Assembly: GCF_003967595.1 (NCBI RefSeq)
Contig: NZ_BIFW01000002.1
Span: 186,001-250,000, forward strand
Reading direction: 5' to 3'
Source: Companilactobacillus musae
GTDB taxonomy: Bacteria; Bacillota; Bacilli; Lactobacillales; Lactobacillaceae
DNA: 64,000 nucleotides
A program made the position numbers and the translations under genes. Positions 19,371 to 27,210 of the stretch are shown here, piece by piece; positions within the stretch are counted from its first letter, which is position 1; every line of letters starts with the position of its first letter. The notes under the pieces were generated by a model that was not told the DNA's origin, made no database searches, and saw only the letters and a program-made list of their open reading frames with translations.

Positions 19371-19712
19371 ATGGATGCTTTAAAAACAAGTACTAGACAC
19401 GGCGAGATCTGCCCTTTAGATACGACCCTCAAAGTTCTTGACGGCAAATGGAAATCAATTATTCTCTGTCGTTTAATGAATCAAGAACTTAGATATAGTG
19501 AATTACTCAAAAGTTTATCCGGTTGTACAAGACGTATGCTATCGTTACAACTGTCTCAATTAGAACACGATCAAATTATTCAAAAAGAAATAGACACTAG
19601 TTTCACACCTATAAAAACCAGTTATCACTTAACTGAATTAGGTAAATCTCTAATTCCTATCATTATAGGCATGGATCAATGGGGAGAAATGTATATCGAA
19701 ACTCTTTCTTAA
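19371..19712 (+). CDS. HxlR-family transcriptional regulator
   Basis: 113 residues. Winged-helix protein of the HxlR type: CPLDTTLKVLDGKWKSIILCRL near the start, with the N-terminal redox-type Cys (EICPLD), then RYSELLKSLSGCTRRMLSLQLSQLE as the DNA-reading region. The ATG at 19371 is chosen over 19356 because GGAGG stands seven bases before it. Divergent to the MFS gene; likely senses oxidising or electrophilic stress and controls that transporter (inference). Confidence 0.88.
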   Translation: MDALKTSTRHGEICPLDTTLKVLDGKWKSIILCRLMNQELRYSELLKSLSGCTRRMLSLQLSQLEHDQIIQKEIDTSFTPIKTSYHLTELGKSLIPIIIGMDQWGEMYIETLS

Positions 19713-19717
19713 AATAC

Positions 19718-19767
19718 AAAAGCTCAGTATGGTAACAATCTTTGACGATTACCGTACTGAGCTTTTA
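19718..19767. terminator. Terminator between convergent hxlR-type and degV-type genes
   Basis: AAAAGCTCAGTATGGTAA pairs with TTACCGTACTGAGCTTTT around a 13-base loop; T-runs on both strands. Confidence 0.85.
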
Positions 19768-19807
19768 TTTATATATAGAAGAAAACATATTATTATAACT
19801 GAATAAT

Positions 19808-20677
19808 TTAATCTCTGGGTTCAGCTCCCATAGCAAAAGCAGCTACACAGCCAAATCCCGTATGACTGGAAATTGTCATACCAATAGGATAAATCTGAAC
19901 ATCAGCTTGGCTAATTTGTTTAATAATATGCTCTTTAACAACTTTAGCAGCATCATAGTCTCCACTTGTTGTGATAATAACCGGTTGTTCTTTATCGCTT
20001 TGCATGGCAGCCACAATTTTATCAGCCAATTCAATCAGTGATCTCTTACGTGTTCGTGTTTTGGAAACCATTCGTAATTTACCATTAGTATCAACATCCA
20101 AAATTGGTTTAACCTTTAACAAAGTTCCCAAAGCAGCTGATGTTCTAGAAATACGACCACCATGGTAGAGATAATTAAGATTATCGACAGTAAACCATTG
20201 TTGAAGACGTAATTTATTTTTATCAAACCAAGTAACCATCTCATCTAAACTAGCACCTGATTTTTGCAGTCTAATAGCAGCTAAAACCATTTGTCCTTCA
20301 CCACCACTAGCAGCTAAAGTATCAACTATCCTAATATCAGCTTGTGGATAAGATTCTAAAAGCATTTCTTTGGCTTGGTTCGCACTGGAAATTGACCCAC
20401 TTAGCCCCCCAGAAAATCCTACATAGACAATTGGTGTATTAGCTTCAACGTATTTTTTAAAGAATTCAAAATACTCACCAACATTTACTTGCGTTGTTGT
20501 AGGCATTGCCCCTGCTTGAATCTGTTGATAAAAGTCATTAATGTCGTAGCTTTCGCCTAAATCATTGACAAGGTCTTGATCACCGATCTTTGTATGGAAA
20601 TAAATTGCATCAACACCACTGTCACGTAAGGTTGCCAATGGCAAATCACATTCTGAATCTGTCAATATCTGATACAT
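19808..20677 (-). CDS. DegV-family fatty-acid-binding protein
   Basis: 289 residues, usual length. DegV/FakB-type proteins bind a fatty acid and present it to the kinase FakA for phospholipid synthesis. Visible features: N-terminal ILTDSECDLP, TTTQVNVGEYFEFFKK, GFSGGLSGSISSA (ligand-binding loop), and C-terminal IGMTISSHTGFGCVAAFAMG. The ribosome site AGGAGG precedes the ATG. Monocistronic. The fatty acid bound cannot be told. Confidence 0.9.
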   Translation of the reverse strand: MYQILTDSECDLPLATLRDSGVDAIYFHTKIGDQDLVNDLGESYDINDFYQQIQAGAMPTTTQVNVGEYFEFFKKYVEANTPIVYVGFSGGLSGSISSANQAKEMLLESYPQADIRIVDTLAASGGEGQMVLAAIRLQKSGASLDEMVTWFDKNKLRLQQWFTVDNLNYLYHGGRISRTSAALGTLLKVKPILDVDTNGKLRMVSKTRTRKRSLIELADKIVAAMQSDKEQPVIITTSGDYDAAKVVKEHIIKQISQADVQIYPIGMTISSHTGFGCVAAFAMGAEPRD

Positions 20678-20824
20678 CTCTCCACCTCCTAAAAATTAAT
20701 CGTTAATTCAAAATAATTTAAGTCACCGATTAATAATACCATTTATTTTAATCGTGTAAACTATGTTAGCTAGTTTTTAAAACTAGGTTATTTATAAACA
20801 TATATAAATCCTTTTTTACCAATC

Positions 20825-20862
20825 AAAAAAGCCAAGTACAACATAACAAGTACTTGACTTCA
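20825..20862 (-). terminator. Original tRNA-Thr terminator, displaced by the prophage
   Basis: On the minus strand AAGTCAAGTAC pairs with GTACTTGGCTT and is followed by six T. It stands directly outside attL. In the empty chromosome it would follow the 3' end of the tRNA-Thr gene by a few bases, so it is most simply the tRNA's own terminator, now 39 kb away. Confidence 0.7.
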
Positions 20863-20868
20863 TTATAC

Positions 20869-20881
20869 AGCCGTCTATCGG
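20869..20881. other. attL: Prophage attachment core, attL side
   Basis: AGCCGTCTATCGG here is identical to 60060-60072, where it forms the 3' end of tRNA-Thr. Integrase, arm-type sites and all phage genes lie between the two copies. Confidence 0.9.
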
Positions 20882-20920
20882 CTTATTATTACCTTTATTA
20901 TGAATATTTACAGCCATTTT

Positions 20921-20938
20921 GTGCAAATTTTGTGCAAA
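20921..20938 (+). promoter_or_regulatory. Integrase arm-type sites, left arm
   Basis: Two direct copies of GTGCAAA spaced 11 bp (20921 and 20932) lie 40 bp inside attL; the same heptamer recurs several times next to the integrase gene on the right. Confidence 0.6.
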
Positions 20939-20978
20939 ACGTTGAAACTTTATGAATTTAATATTAAAAATAAAAAAA

Positions 20979-21404
20979 TCACTTATGTTCGTTTTTATCT
21001 TTATATAAATCCATTGTATTTATTGTAGGTAATAATATTGTATTGCTTGAGTCCAATCCAGAAATCATAGAAATGATGCTTCTTACATAAGGAAACATTA
21101 TAGCTGTACCATTAACAAACAAAGCTCTTGCAATCTTATCCTTAGAGTCCAGACTATTTGAAATATTAAATTCTCCACTAATTTCAATTTTTATACCTAA
21201 TTCAGAATGATTGGGTCTTAAAGTAACACTTAAAGTTACTATACCATGCTTCAATTTTTCATCAATACCAACTTTAGGATTAAGATTAAAACCATCTTCA
21301 TATTTTGATAAGTTCTTTTTATCATGTGTATATTCTAAGTTCTGAATTTTATAACCTTGAAAATCAATTATAGGATCATTATTCAAAATAACATAACCTC
21401 TCAT
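20979..21404 (-). CDS. SecB-like chaperone, third gene of a toxin-antitoxin-chaperone-type operon
   Basis: About 141 residues. The body alternates beta-strands (GIVTLSVTLRP, GIKIEISGEFNIS) and ends with the SecB-type helix region FPYVRSIISMISGLDSSN followed by ILLPTINTMDLYK, matching the SecB C-terminal half. SecB proteins are tetrameric holdases; in TAC modules a dedicated SecB-like protein stabilises the antitoxin. Start is uncertain: ATG at 21404 lies 8 bp after the previous stop but lacks a strong ribosome site; GTG at 21431 and TTG at 21386 (GAGAGG upstream) are alternatives. Gram-positive bacteria normally lack SecB, so this copy is unlikely to be a general export chaperone. A hairpin with T-run (21435-21465) precedes it. 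Confidence 0.7.
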   Translation of the reverse strand: MRGYVILNNDPIIDFQGYKIQNLEYTHDKKNLSKYEDGFNLNPKVGIDEKLKHGIVTLSVTLRPNHSELGIKIEISGEFNISNSLDSKDKIARALFVNGTAIMFPYVRSIISMISGLDSSNTILLPTINTMDLYKDKNEHK

Positions 21405-21411
21405 CTTATAT

Positions 21412-21801
21412 TCATAAAGATATATTAACACAATAAAAAAGGGTCTCCTGTTTAGGGGACCCTTTCTTTGTAAAATCTTTATAGTTGTTTACCGATTCAT
21501 GAAATTTATTTTCTGATACATTATTTTTATATTTAGTAGATGACGATAAGTCACCTATTAATAAATCAAAACTATTATCTATTATCAATGAATTGTCAAT
21601 ATCTATAGAACTATGCTCTATTAACAATTCTGATTCCAAATAACTCTTATCAACAAAATTATCCAAAATGATTTTATCATCCATAATTGGAGATCTATCA
21701 CCGTTGGAAGAAACAAAGGAAGGTTCCATGCCATCAGGAGTTGAACTAACTTCAATTCCTGCATTTCTTGCAGCATTCAATATTTGTTCTCTTGTAAACA
21801 T
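21412..21801 (-). CDS. Candidate antitoxin of the TAC-type operon
   Basis: 129 residues, not recognised as a family. The N-terminus REQILNAARNAGIEV looks helical; the middle is rich in Asp/Ser/Ile; the C-terminus ends with a hydrophobic TLFYCVNISL. A C-terminal chaperone-addiction segment would be expected in a TAC antitoxin, and this tail is a candidate. The ATG at 21801 has AGGAGG nine bases upstream; an earlier in-frame ATG at 21825 overlaps the first gene's stop. The role rests on position between an ART-like gene and a SecB-like gene. Confidence 0.5.
   Translation of the reverse strand: MFTREQILNAARNAGIEVSSTPDGMEPSFVSSNGDRSPIMDDKIILDNFVDKSYLESELLIEHSSIDIDNSLIIDNSFDLLIGDLSSSTKYKNNVSENKFHESVNNYKDFTKKGSPKQETLFYCVNISL
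21435..21465 (-). terminator. Hairpin with T-run inside the TAC-type operon, possible attenuator
   Basis: On the minus strand AAAGGGTCCCC pairs with GGAGACCCTTT and is followed by TTTTTT. It overlaps the last codons of the candidate antitoxin and lies just before the chaperone start, so it may reduce transcription into the chaperone gene. Confidence 0.55.
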
Positions 21802-21824
21802 TAGAAAATACCTCCTTTTCTGCA

Positions 21825-22367
21825 TTATACTTCTTTTAATTTTAATTTGTCAAAGTTTATTAAACTCTGATTCACTATATTTAGCTGTTTTTCGTGTGCA
21901 AGTACACCATAATCCATAATATCATTGTATTTTTTTATGTCTACTGGAAAAGTATAAACACACGCTCCAAAACCGAGTAATCCTTTGGCTAAAGTTATCA
22001 ATTTACTTCTTTTAACATTTGTTAAATCTTTAGGATGTTCTTTTATATACTGCTCTTCTTCTTTAGAAAATTTAATATCAACATTATTATGTTTAAGACT
22101 TTTCATTACTTTTTTTAATTTATTGGCACCTGCTAAACTGTCTAAATCAAGCAAATCTTTACTCTCTATTTCAAACTTACCATATACTACTGCTCCTTTT
22201 TTTGATTGATTACCTGCCCACCAAGTAGCAGCATCTAAATCATCAACAAAAAAATAAGCCCCATTTCCCAACCAATGATTGACTCTAGGCTGACATATAA
22301 ATTTTTTCTCTTCAATAATAGAATTAGCATTGATTAAACTTGTTCCATGATATATATCTAGCTCCAT
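21825..22367 (-). CDS. ADP-ribosyltransferase-like protein, candidate toxin of a TAC-type operon
   Basis: 180 residues. It begins DIYHGTS (His7) and has HWLGNGAYFFVDDLDAATWWA (Tyr38), then a C-terminal AHEKQLNIVN (Glu159, Gln161). This order of His, Tyr and Glu/Gln with the surrounding strands is the H-Y-E pattern of PARP-like ADP-ribosyltransferases and is close in style to DUF3990 proteins. Such enzymes use NAD to modify protein or nucleic acid. It is the first gene of a three-gene operon ending with a SecB-like chaperone. A TATAAT (22410-22415) lies about 43 bases upstream; the ribosome site is weak. Target unknown; mRNA modification as in CmdT is only an analogy. Confidence 0.62.
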   Translation of the reverse strand: MELDIYHGTSLINANSIIEEKKFICQPRVNHWLGNGAYFFVDDLDAATWWAGNQSKKGAVVYGKFEIESKDLLDLDSLAGANKLKKVMKSLKHNNVDIKFSKEEEQYIKEHPKDLTNVKRSKLITLAKGLLGFGACVYTFPVDIKKYNDIMDYGVLAHEKQLNIVNQSLINFDKLKLKEV

Positions 22368-22409
22368 CTTTAAATGTGATTTCTTTCTTATTTATAATTT
22401 ATTAATTAC

Positions 22410-22415
22410 ATTATA
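22410..22415 (-). promoter_or_regulatory. -10 box of the TAC-type operon
   Basis: Perfect TATAAT on the minus strand, upstream of the ART-like gene and downstream of the lysin terminator; no good -35 hexamer is seen at 17 bp, so an activator or extended element may help. Confidence 0.5.
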
Positions 22416-22490
22416 CTATAATACGTTTCCAAATAGACTAAGAAAGATTAAATACGTGAAGAGGGCCATTTTGATTTTATGAGTAAAAAC

Positions 22491-22521
22491 AAAAAAGCCC
22501 CCACAAATAAATGTGAGGGCT
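22491..22521 (-). terminator. Terminator of the phage late/lysis operon
   Basis: AGCCCTCACA pairs with TGTGGGGGCT (one wobble) followed by six T on the minus strand. It separates the lysin gene from the cargo operon. Confidence 0.88.
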
Positions 22522-22624
22522 GCAATAAAATAAATAAGGATAAGAACCATTTAGATGTACTTTTTAGTACCTTTAAAATATAGCAATTAAGTTAATTAAT
22601 TACCATTGTCATTACTCCACTTTC

Positions 22625-22638
22625 GCTCAAATTTGAGC
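22625..22638. repeat. 14-bp perfect palindrome after the lysin gene
   Basis: GCTCAAATTTGAGC is self-complementary; it lies 17-30 bases after the lysin stop. Function unknown; part of the 22368-22654 gap, which otherwise holds the terminator and the cargo promoter. Confidence 0.5.
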
Positions 22639-22654
22639 ATTAATAGATTTTTGA

Positions 22655-23779
22655 CTAACCTTTAAAGCCTGACCCTTGAGCATATTGAATTGGAATGTAT
22701 TCATCAGTAGCAACTTGGTAGGCGTAGCCTATATTTGGCAAGTTCACTAGCTTATCGTTAGTTTGCCAAGAAGTACCGCCTTTAAATACTTTATTACTAT
22801 CTTTAATTGATTCACCTTTAGAATTGTACGCAAGTACCCCGTAATTATTGAGGTAGTTCACTACAACTGTACCTTTAAATGTTGAACTGGACTGTGGAAG
22901 TAACGTGTCAACACCAATTACATAGTAAGGCTTATCTTTTATGACTGTGATTCCATTTGATTTCCAACTTGTTCCAGAAATAACATCAGTACCAACATTT
23001 GCTTTTCCTTCATTATTATAGGTAGTAAATGCTTTGTAAGAATTGCCTTTCACGTCCACGTTATTATTAATAGTTTCGTTAGGGTCAACTTGTGGAGATT
23101 GTCCACCAGTGAAAAAATTATCGTAGTTTTGTGATACATCAAAATTTCCATAGCTCCCAGCAAAATTATATGTGCTGCCCCATTGCCATGAATGATGATT
23201 TGAGTACCATTGCTTACCACTAGAATTATATGGATAAGAGGCAATCCACCCTTGGTTAACGTCCATCTTTGAACCTAACCATGAGCTCATAGTATAGACG
23301 GCTGAACGGTAACCATACTTAGCAACTTGTTCCATGAAAGCCTTGTTATTAGCATTATTAGTTGCTCTTGATAATCCGTTTTGCTGTTCAGCCTCTACAT
23401 CGGCTACAAGGACTGAACCAACTGGTAACCCGTCTGATTTGGCTAAACTAGCAGCATAATTAGCTTCAGCAATAGCACCAGAAACAGTGCTATACCTGGC
23501 AAAATGGTAGCCATTAATATATAAACCAGCCGCTTGTGCAGTGTAAATGTTGTTAGCAGCCGTGTAGTCATGGTAGTAAGTACCTTCAGAAATCTTAGTC
23601 ACCACAGACTTAACTCCGTAGTTATTGAGCATATCCTGAAAATTAGAAACAGTCATATAGCCATTATGATTACTGACGTCAACCATATCAGTTCTAGCTG
23701 CTGTCACATTAGTTGTACAAAAAAATAGACCTGCAATAAGCAGACCTACAATATAAATTAATTTATTTTTTAGCTTCAT
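22655..23779 (-). CDS. Phage endolysin, GH25 muramidase with SLAP-like wall-binding repeats
   Basis: 374 residues. A secretion signal (about 1-28, LIYIVGLLIAGLFFCTTNVTAA) is followed by a GH25 lysozyme domain: catalytic-type Asp in MVDVSNHNG (34) and Asp/Glu in VLVADVEAEQQ. The C-terminal third has two SLAP-like modules (KPYYVIGVDTLLPQ and AYQVATDEYIPIQ), the same type as in host wall hydrolases. It cleaves the glycan backbone of peptidoglycan at lysis. A signal peptide means Sec-dependent export, with the holin timing activation. It overlaps the holin gene by 17 bp. Confidence 0.92.
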   Translation of the reverse strand: MKLKNKLIYIVGLLIAGLFFCTTNVTAARTDMVDVSNHNGYMTVSNFQDMLNNYGVKSVVTKISEGTYYHDYTAANNIYTAQAAGLYINGYHFARYSTVSGAIAEANYAASLAKSDGLPVGSVLVADVEAEQQNGLSRATNNANNKAFMEQVAKYGYRSAVYTMSSWLGSKMDVNQGWIASYPYNSSGKQWYSNHHSWQWGSTYNFAGSYGNFDVSQNYDNFFTGGQSPQVDPNETINNNVDVKGNSYKAFTTYNNEGKANVGTDVISGTSWKSNGITVIKDKPYYVIGVDTLLPQSSSTFKGTVVVNYLNNYGVLAYNSKGESIKDSNKVFKGGTSWQTNDKLVNLPNIGYAYQVATDEYIPIQYAQGSGFKG

Positions 23780-24182
23780 TATTATCGCCCCTATTTCTTA
23801 ATTTTTCCAAATTGTCAGTAATCCAATTAGGTAACGGAATCCCCATAATTCCCAAGTTTTCTACAATTGAAATACCATATTGACCAATAAAAAACATCAA
23901 AAATAAATTAGCAAAGTTGGCTAATCCCCAGCAGTCAACTAGCGGATAAAAAATAACTCCTATTCCTGCTATGACAGTATGTTTAATAAGTCCTTGTCTA
24001 CCAGTTGTTGAATTTAATCGCTCATTTGAGTTTCTAAAAAAACCTTTCAAAAAACCGGTAGCTAGGTCAACTAAAATAATAATAATAAACGTTAAAAACC
24101 AAGGATTTTCAACTAATTTTTCAGCAGCAAACCACCATTCCATAAATCCAAAATGTGGTGTAGGTTGTGGCGCATAGTACAT
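23763..24182 (-). CDS. Phage holin, Cph1/toxin-secretion family
   Basis: 139 residues with three or four hydrophobic helices (LTFIIIILVDLATGFLKG, IKHTVIAGIGVIFYPLV, ANLFLMFFIGQYGISIV) and a charged C-terminus (NRGDNNEAKK). The DLATGFLKG and SIVENLG segments fit the holin_4 (phi29-independent, Cph1) family. It forms membrane pores or dissipates potential at the end of infection. Directly upstream of the endolysin in the same transcript. Confidence 0.88.
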   Translation of the reverse strand: MYYAPQPTPHFGFMEWWFAAEKLVENPWFLTFIIIILVDLATGFLKGFFRNSNERLNSTTGRQGLIKHTVIAGIGVIFYPLVDCWGLANFANLFLMFFIGQYGISIVENLGIMGIPLPNWITDNLEKLRNRGDNNEAKK

Positions 24183-24201
24183 ATATATTCATCTCCTATA
24201 C

Positions 24202-24228
24202 AAAAAAAGAGCAGCCGTTAAGCTGCTC
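24202..24228 (-). terminator. Hairpin with T-run overlapping the XkdX stop
   Basis: GAGCAGC/GCTGCTC with loop TTAACG, then seven T on the minus strand. It includes the XkdX stop codon and sits before the holin gene, so it may partly terminate late transcripts ahead of lysis genes. Confidence 0.75.
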
Positions 24229-24361
24229 CCTCTTCTTTATAATCTTCACCAACGATTTGCTTGTAATCATCAGCGGTAATATTTTTATTCTTAACTAAAT
24301 CTTTGATATTGTCTTTAGTTCTTGTTCCCCATGATAGTTGTACTTTTAATAAGAAAATCAT
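24218..24361 (-). CDS. XkdX-family small phage protein
   Basis: 47 residues, MIFLLKVQLSWGTRTKDN... with KNKNITADDYKQIVGEDY, the XkdX pattern (short proteins after tail-fibre genes in PBSX-like phages). AGGAGG stands seven bases before the ATG. Function unknown. Confidence 0.8.
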   Translation of the reverse strand: MIFLLKVQLSWGTRTKDNIKDLVKNKNITADDYKQIVGEDYKEEGAA

Positions 24362-24372
24362 TTTATTACCTC

Positions 24373-24729
24373 CTATTTATCTGATATTTCACTTGTATTA
24401 TTTTTTAACTGATTATTGGTCAATTCTGTAATAGATTGTTTAATTTGTTCAATGTCGGTTCCTTGAGCAATAACCAGATTGGTTAGTTCTGTATTGGACT
24501 TTTGGTTTTCCTCATCAGGTGTCATACCTGTAGAAATATGAACTAACTTATTATCTGATTCTCGAATGGTCCACAAATACTTCTCGTCAACAGAAAAGGC
24601 TGGGACACTATCAACTAGCACCCAACCCTTGTCACCAAACTTTTCAACTTGTGATCTTGCCCCATCTTCATTTGTGTCGTTTACATGAAGAATATTTCTA
24701 TTGCTGTCTAGTTGTACTGCTATTTTCAT
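24373..24729 (-). CDS. Phage tail-associated protein of unknown function
   Basis: 118 residues. N-terminal beta part (KIAVQLDSNRNILHVNDTNEDG, GWVLVDSVP) and a C-terminal Gln/Asn/Thr-rich helix (TDIEQIKQSITELTNN). It lies between the fibre gene and XkdX, the place of small fibre-linked or chaperone-like proteins. Strong ribosome site AAGGGGG. No catalytic motif. Confidence 0.7.
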   Translation of the reverse strand: MKIAVQLDSNRNILHVNDTNEDGARSQVEKFGDKGWVLVDSVPAFSVDEKYLWTIRESDNKLVHISTGMTPDEENQKSNTELTNLVIAQGTDIEQIKQSITELTNNQLKNNTSEISDK

Positions 24730-24740
24730 GTTCTACCCCC

Positions 24741-26495
24741 TTAATTTTTATACGTTGAAATTCTAATTACTGATAATGGAAATTCTACAACTTTGGATGA
24801 AATTGAATTTTTGGCGGTAAGTGTAATAGAAATATTGAGAATTCCCTTTGCCAATTTAATAATTGTAGAATTTACCTTTTGAATCGTATATGAACCAGTA
24901 CCCATTTCCCAATAATTAGGTGAAGGATTATCTTGAAAACTAACTTTTCTATTAATTAAATTTTGTAGATCTTTTGAACCATCAAAGCTATTTCCCAAAA
25001 CTAAATCCTCTTTAGGAATCTTAATTGTCGGAGCAGAATTTAATATTAATCTTTGATTTGAAACGCCGTCGGTATCGTTTGCCAGTGAAATTTGAATACC
25101 ATCCATGCTATTCTCAAAATAATTTGATAATCCTGATAGTACAATATTTCCGCTTGCTGAACCAGTAAAAAGATTAATAGATGAAGGTAATTGTGCTACT
25201 GCTTTTTGAGTTGAAAATGTTGCAATAAGCTCGACAACAAATGAGTAATTTGCACCAGTAGCTCCAGCACTATTCCCATCGTTAACATATCCATCTTCAT
25301 GACTAATGGTCATCGTCTTATCCGCATTATATTTCAAATGAATTATAGCAGGCTTAGTGTTACTTCCATCTAAACCTTCTCCGACCCCATTAATAGGAAT
25401 ATCTAATTCTTGACCAGATGCTATATCAGATTGAGAAATATAGATTGGATATGGACTTGTGGTGGTAAAATATCCATTTTTAGCTACATTATTTAGGTCG
25501 TAATTCAATTCAAGATTTGATACTGCACCTTTAGTTCCTGATGTCATCACAGTCTTTTGAATATGTCCAAGGATAGTTAATCCTGAATATTGACCAAAAG
25601 GATTCGAACCAGGATCATCTTTGAAAGTAACTGTTAAATCTTTAGTTGGATCATCAGTACCAGACCATTCAAGATTACGTTCAGTAATTTCTCCATTAGC
25701 AAGTGAACCAGGGTAAATATCTACACCTGCAGCAGGATGATCTGGATCAGTGCTCCCACCAGTATTGTTATTCCATTCCCCAGGTAATGTAACTAATGAA
25801 TCAGCATCAGGAAGAATGCTCGTAACATTTCCATCTTTATCAATAGTCTTAAACCCGTAAACAGCAGAGCCTAATGCTTCAGCAACTTGTGTTATGGCAT
25901 TCTTATCTTGACTTTTGTTGTCGGTATACACTAATTTATTTTGCAATTTCTTAGCAATACCTTCATCTTGAATCTTGTCATTAACATCAATTTCAGCAAT
26001 TTTAGTATTAACATAGTCTTTTGATGCCATACCACTAGGATCAATAGTCACTGTTACATTTTCCGTACGACCAACAATTACATACATGGTAATTCTAAAT
26101 TGTAATAACACTTGATCTGCAAAATCTGGCATAAATTCAGGTTCAACAGCGGTGTTCAAAGCATAAAGAATTTCTTCATCCTTACCATCTTCTTTAGCAT
26201 ACAAACCTACTGCATTAACCAAATATCCTTTATCAATACCTTGATTAGTAAATAAAATCTCAGTCCCGACTACACTCTTTGAATTAGGAATATTTTCAGT
26301 TTGATTCGTGATTGAACCTGTTTGAATTTCATTAGGCAGTACTGTTAAATTTTGTAATTCTGCTTCACTCATGGCTGTTAAATCATCAGCTGTAGCAGTC
26401 GCTTTTGTGATAGTAAATTTTGTCTTACCATTAGCTGCTCTTGTAGCTAAATCTAAGCCGACTGAAGTTAAAATTGTTTCATTATATTTAGACAC
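24741..26495 (-). CDS. Tail fibre / receptor-binding protein
   Basis: 584 residues starting with GTG (AAAGGAG upstream). The N-terminal 150 residues (YNETILTSVGLDLATRAANGKTKFTITKATATADDL) resemble the baseplate-attaching domain of phage fibre proteins; a coiled link (KDYVNTKIAEIDVND) leads to a beta-rich, Gly/Asn-rich distal part that likely binds the host surface. Overlaps the upstream YmfQ-like gene by 8 bp. Confidence 0.8.
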   Translation of the reverse strand: MSKYNETILTSVGLDLATRAANGKTKFTITKATATADDLTAMSEAELQNLTVLPNEIQTGSITNQTENIPNSKSVVGTEILFTNQGIDKGYLVNAVGLYAKEDGKDEEILYALNTAVEPEFMPDFADQVLLQFRITMYVIVGRTENVTVTIDPSGMASKDYVNTKIAEIDVNDKIQDEGIAKKLQNKLVYTDNKSQDKNAITQVAEALGSAVYGFKTIDKDGNVTSILPDADSLVTLPGEWNNNTGGSTDPDHPAAGVDIYPGSLANGEITERNLEWSGTDDPTKDLTVTFKDDPGSNPFGQYSGLTILGHIQKTVMTSGTKGAVSNLELNYDLNNVAKNGYFTTTSPYPIYISQSDIASGQELDIPINGVGEGLDGSNTKPAIIHLKYNADKTMTISHEDGYVNDGNSAGATGANYSFVVELIATFSTQKAVAQLPSSINLFTGSASGNIVLSGLSNYFENSMDGIQISLANDTDGVSNQRLILNSAPTIKIPKEDLVLGNSFDGSKDLQNLINRKVSFQDNPSPNYWEMGTGSYTIQKVNSTIIKLAKGILNISITLTAKNSISSKVVEFPLSVIRISTYKN

Positions 26496-27210
26496 TAATA
26501 CTCAACTCCTTTGGATATGTTTTTAGTTCGATAGTTATTTGTGGTGGAACTGAACCTATGAATTGCTTTCCATAAGCTTCAGTATTTTCTTTAATTAATG
26601 CTCTTGATTTAGCCATAACCAAAACTTGTGATGGAACCGATCCGGTATAAATTTCTGTCTCAGAATCAGCATATGTTTTTAGTCGTGGATTAGAAACTGC
26701 ATCAATTTCTGAATTAGTGGCAATGCCGACAAATATCTTCAATTCTGTTTCAGTTTCCGCCGTCGTAATAATACTAAAAGTTAGATTAGCAGGAAGATAA
26801 ACGTTTAACAGATATTTCAAACGTTTAATCTGATCCTTACTAATCTCACTTCTTTTTGCTGTTGCGATTACATTTCTAACAGCATATTCGACATTTATTG
26901 ATGCTGGTACGTTCAATGTATGAAGCAGTTCATTGAAATACCGCAGAGTTATAGGCTTTGGTGGCAATAACCTCATCAATACGTTGTATCTTCTAGTTTC
27001 CAATGAATCATTTGGATTAGCATCAATACCTAGTTGATCTTCAAAGATTGAAATACCTTCAAGATCAGCTTGAATAACAAATTGATTCAATAACGTTCTT
27101 AAAATCAAATCATCAAAATCTCCAAAGTCTACTTGCTCTGCAGCAACCAACTTTTGCATTTCATAAACGTCATCATAATATTCTGGCAAGTAATCCTGTA
27201 GTTTAACCAT
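26488..27210 (-). CDS. Baseplate protein, YmfQ/XkdU (DUF2313) family
   Basis: 240 residues. Signature features: LQDYLPEYYDDVYEMQKLVAAEQVDF at the start and LETRRYNVLMRLLPPKPITLRYFNELLHTL in the middle, fitting the Mu gp48/YmfQ family next to baseplate J. Structural wedge component in contractile-tail phages. Overlaps both neighbours by 8 bp. Confidence 0.85.
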   Translation of the reverse strand: MVKLQDYLPEYYDDVYEMQKLVAAEQVDFGDFDDLILRTLLNQFVIQADLEGISIFEDQLGIDANPNDSLETRRYNVLMRLLPPKPITLRYFNELLHTLNVPASINVEYAVRNVIATAKRSEISKDQIKRLKYLLNVYLPANLTFSIITTAETETELKIFVGIATNSEIDAVSNPRLKTYADSETEIYTGSVPSQVLVMAKSRALIKENTEAYGKQFIGSVPPQITIELKTYPKELSISV

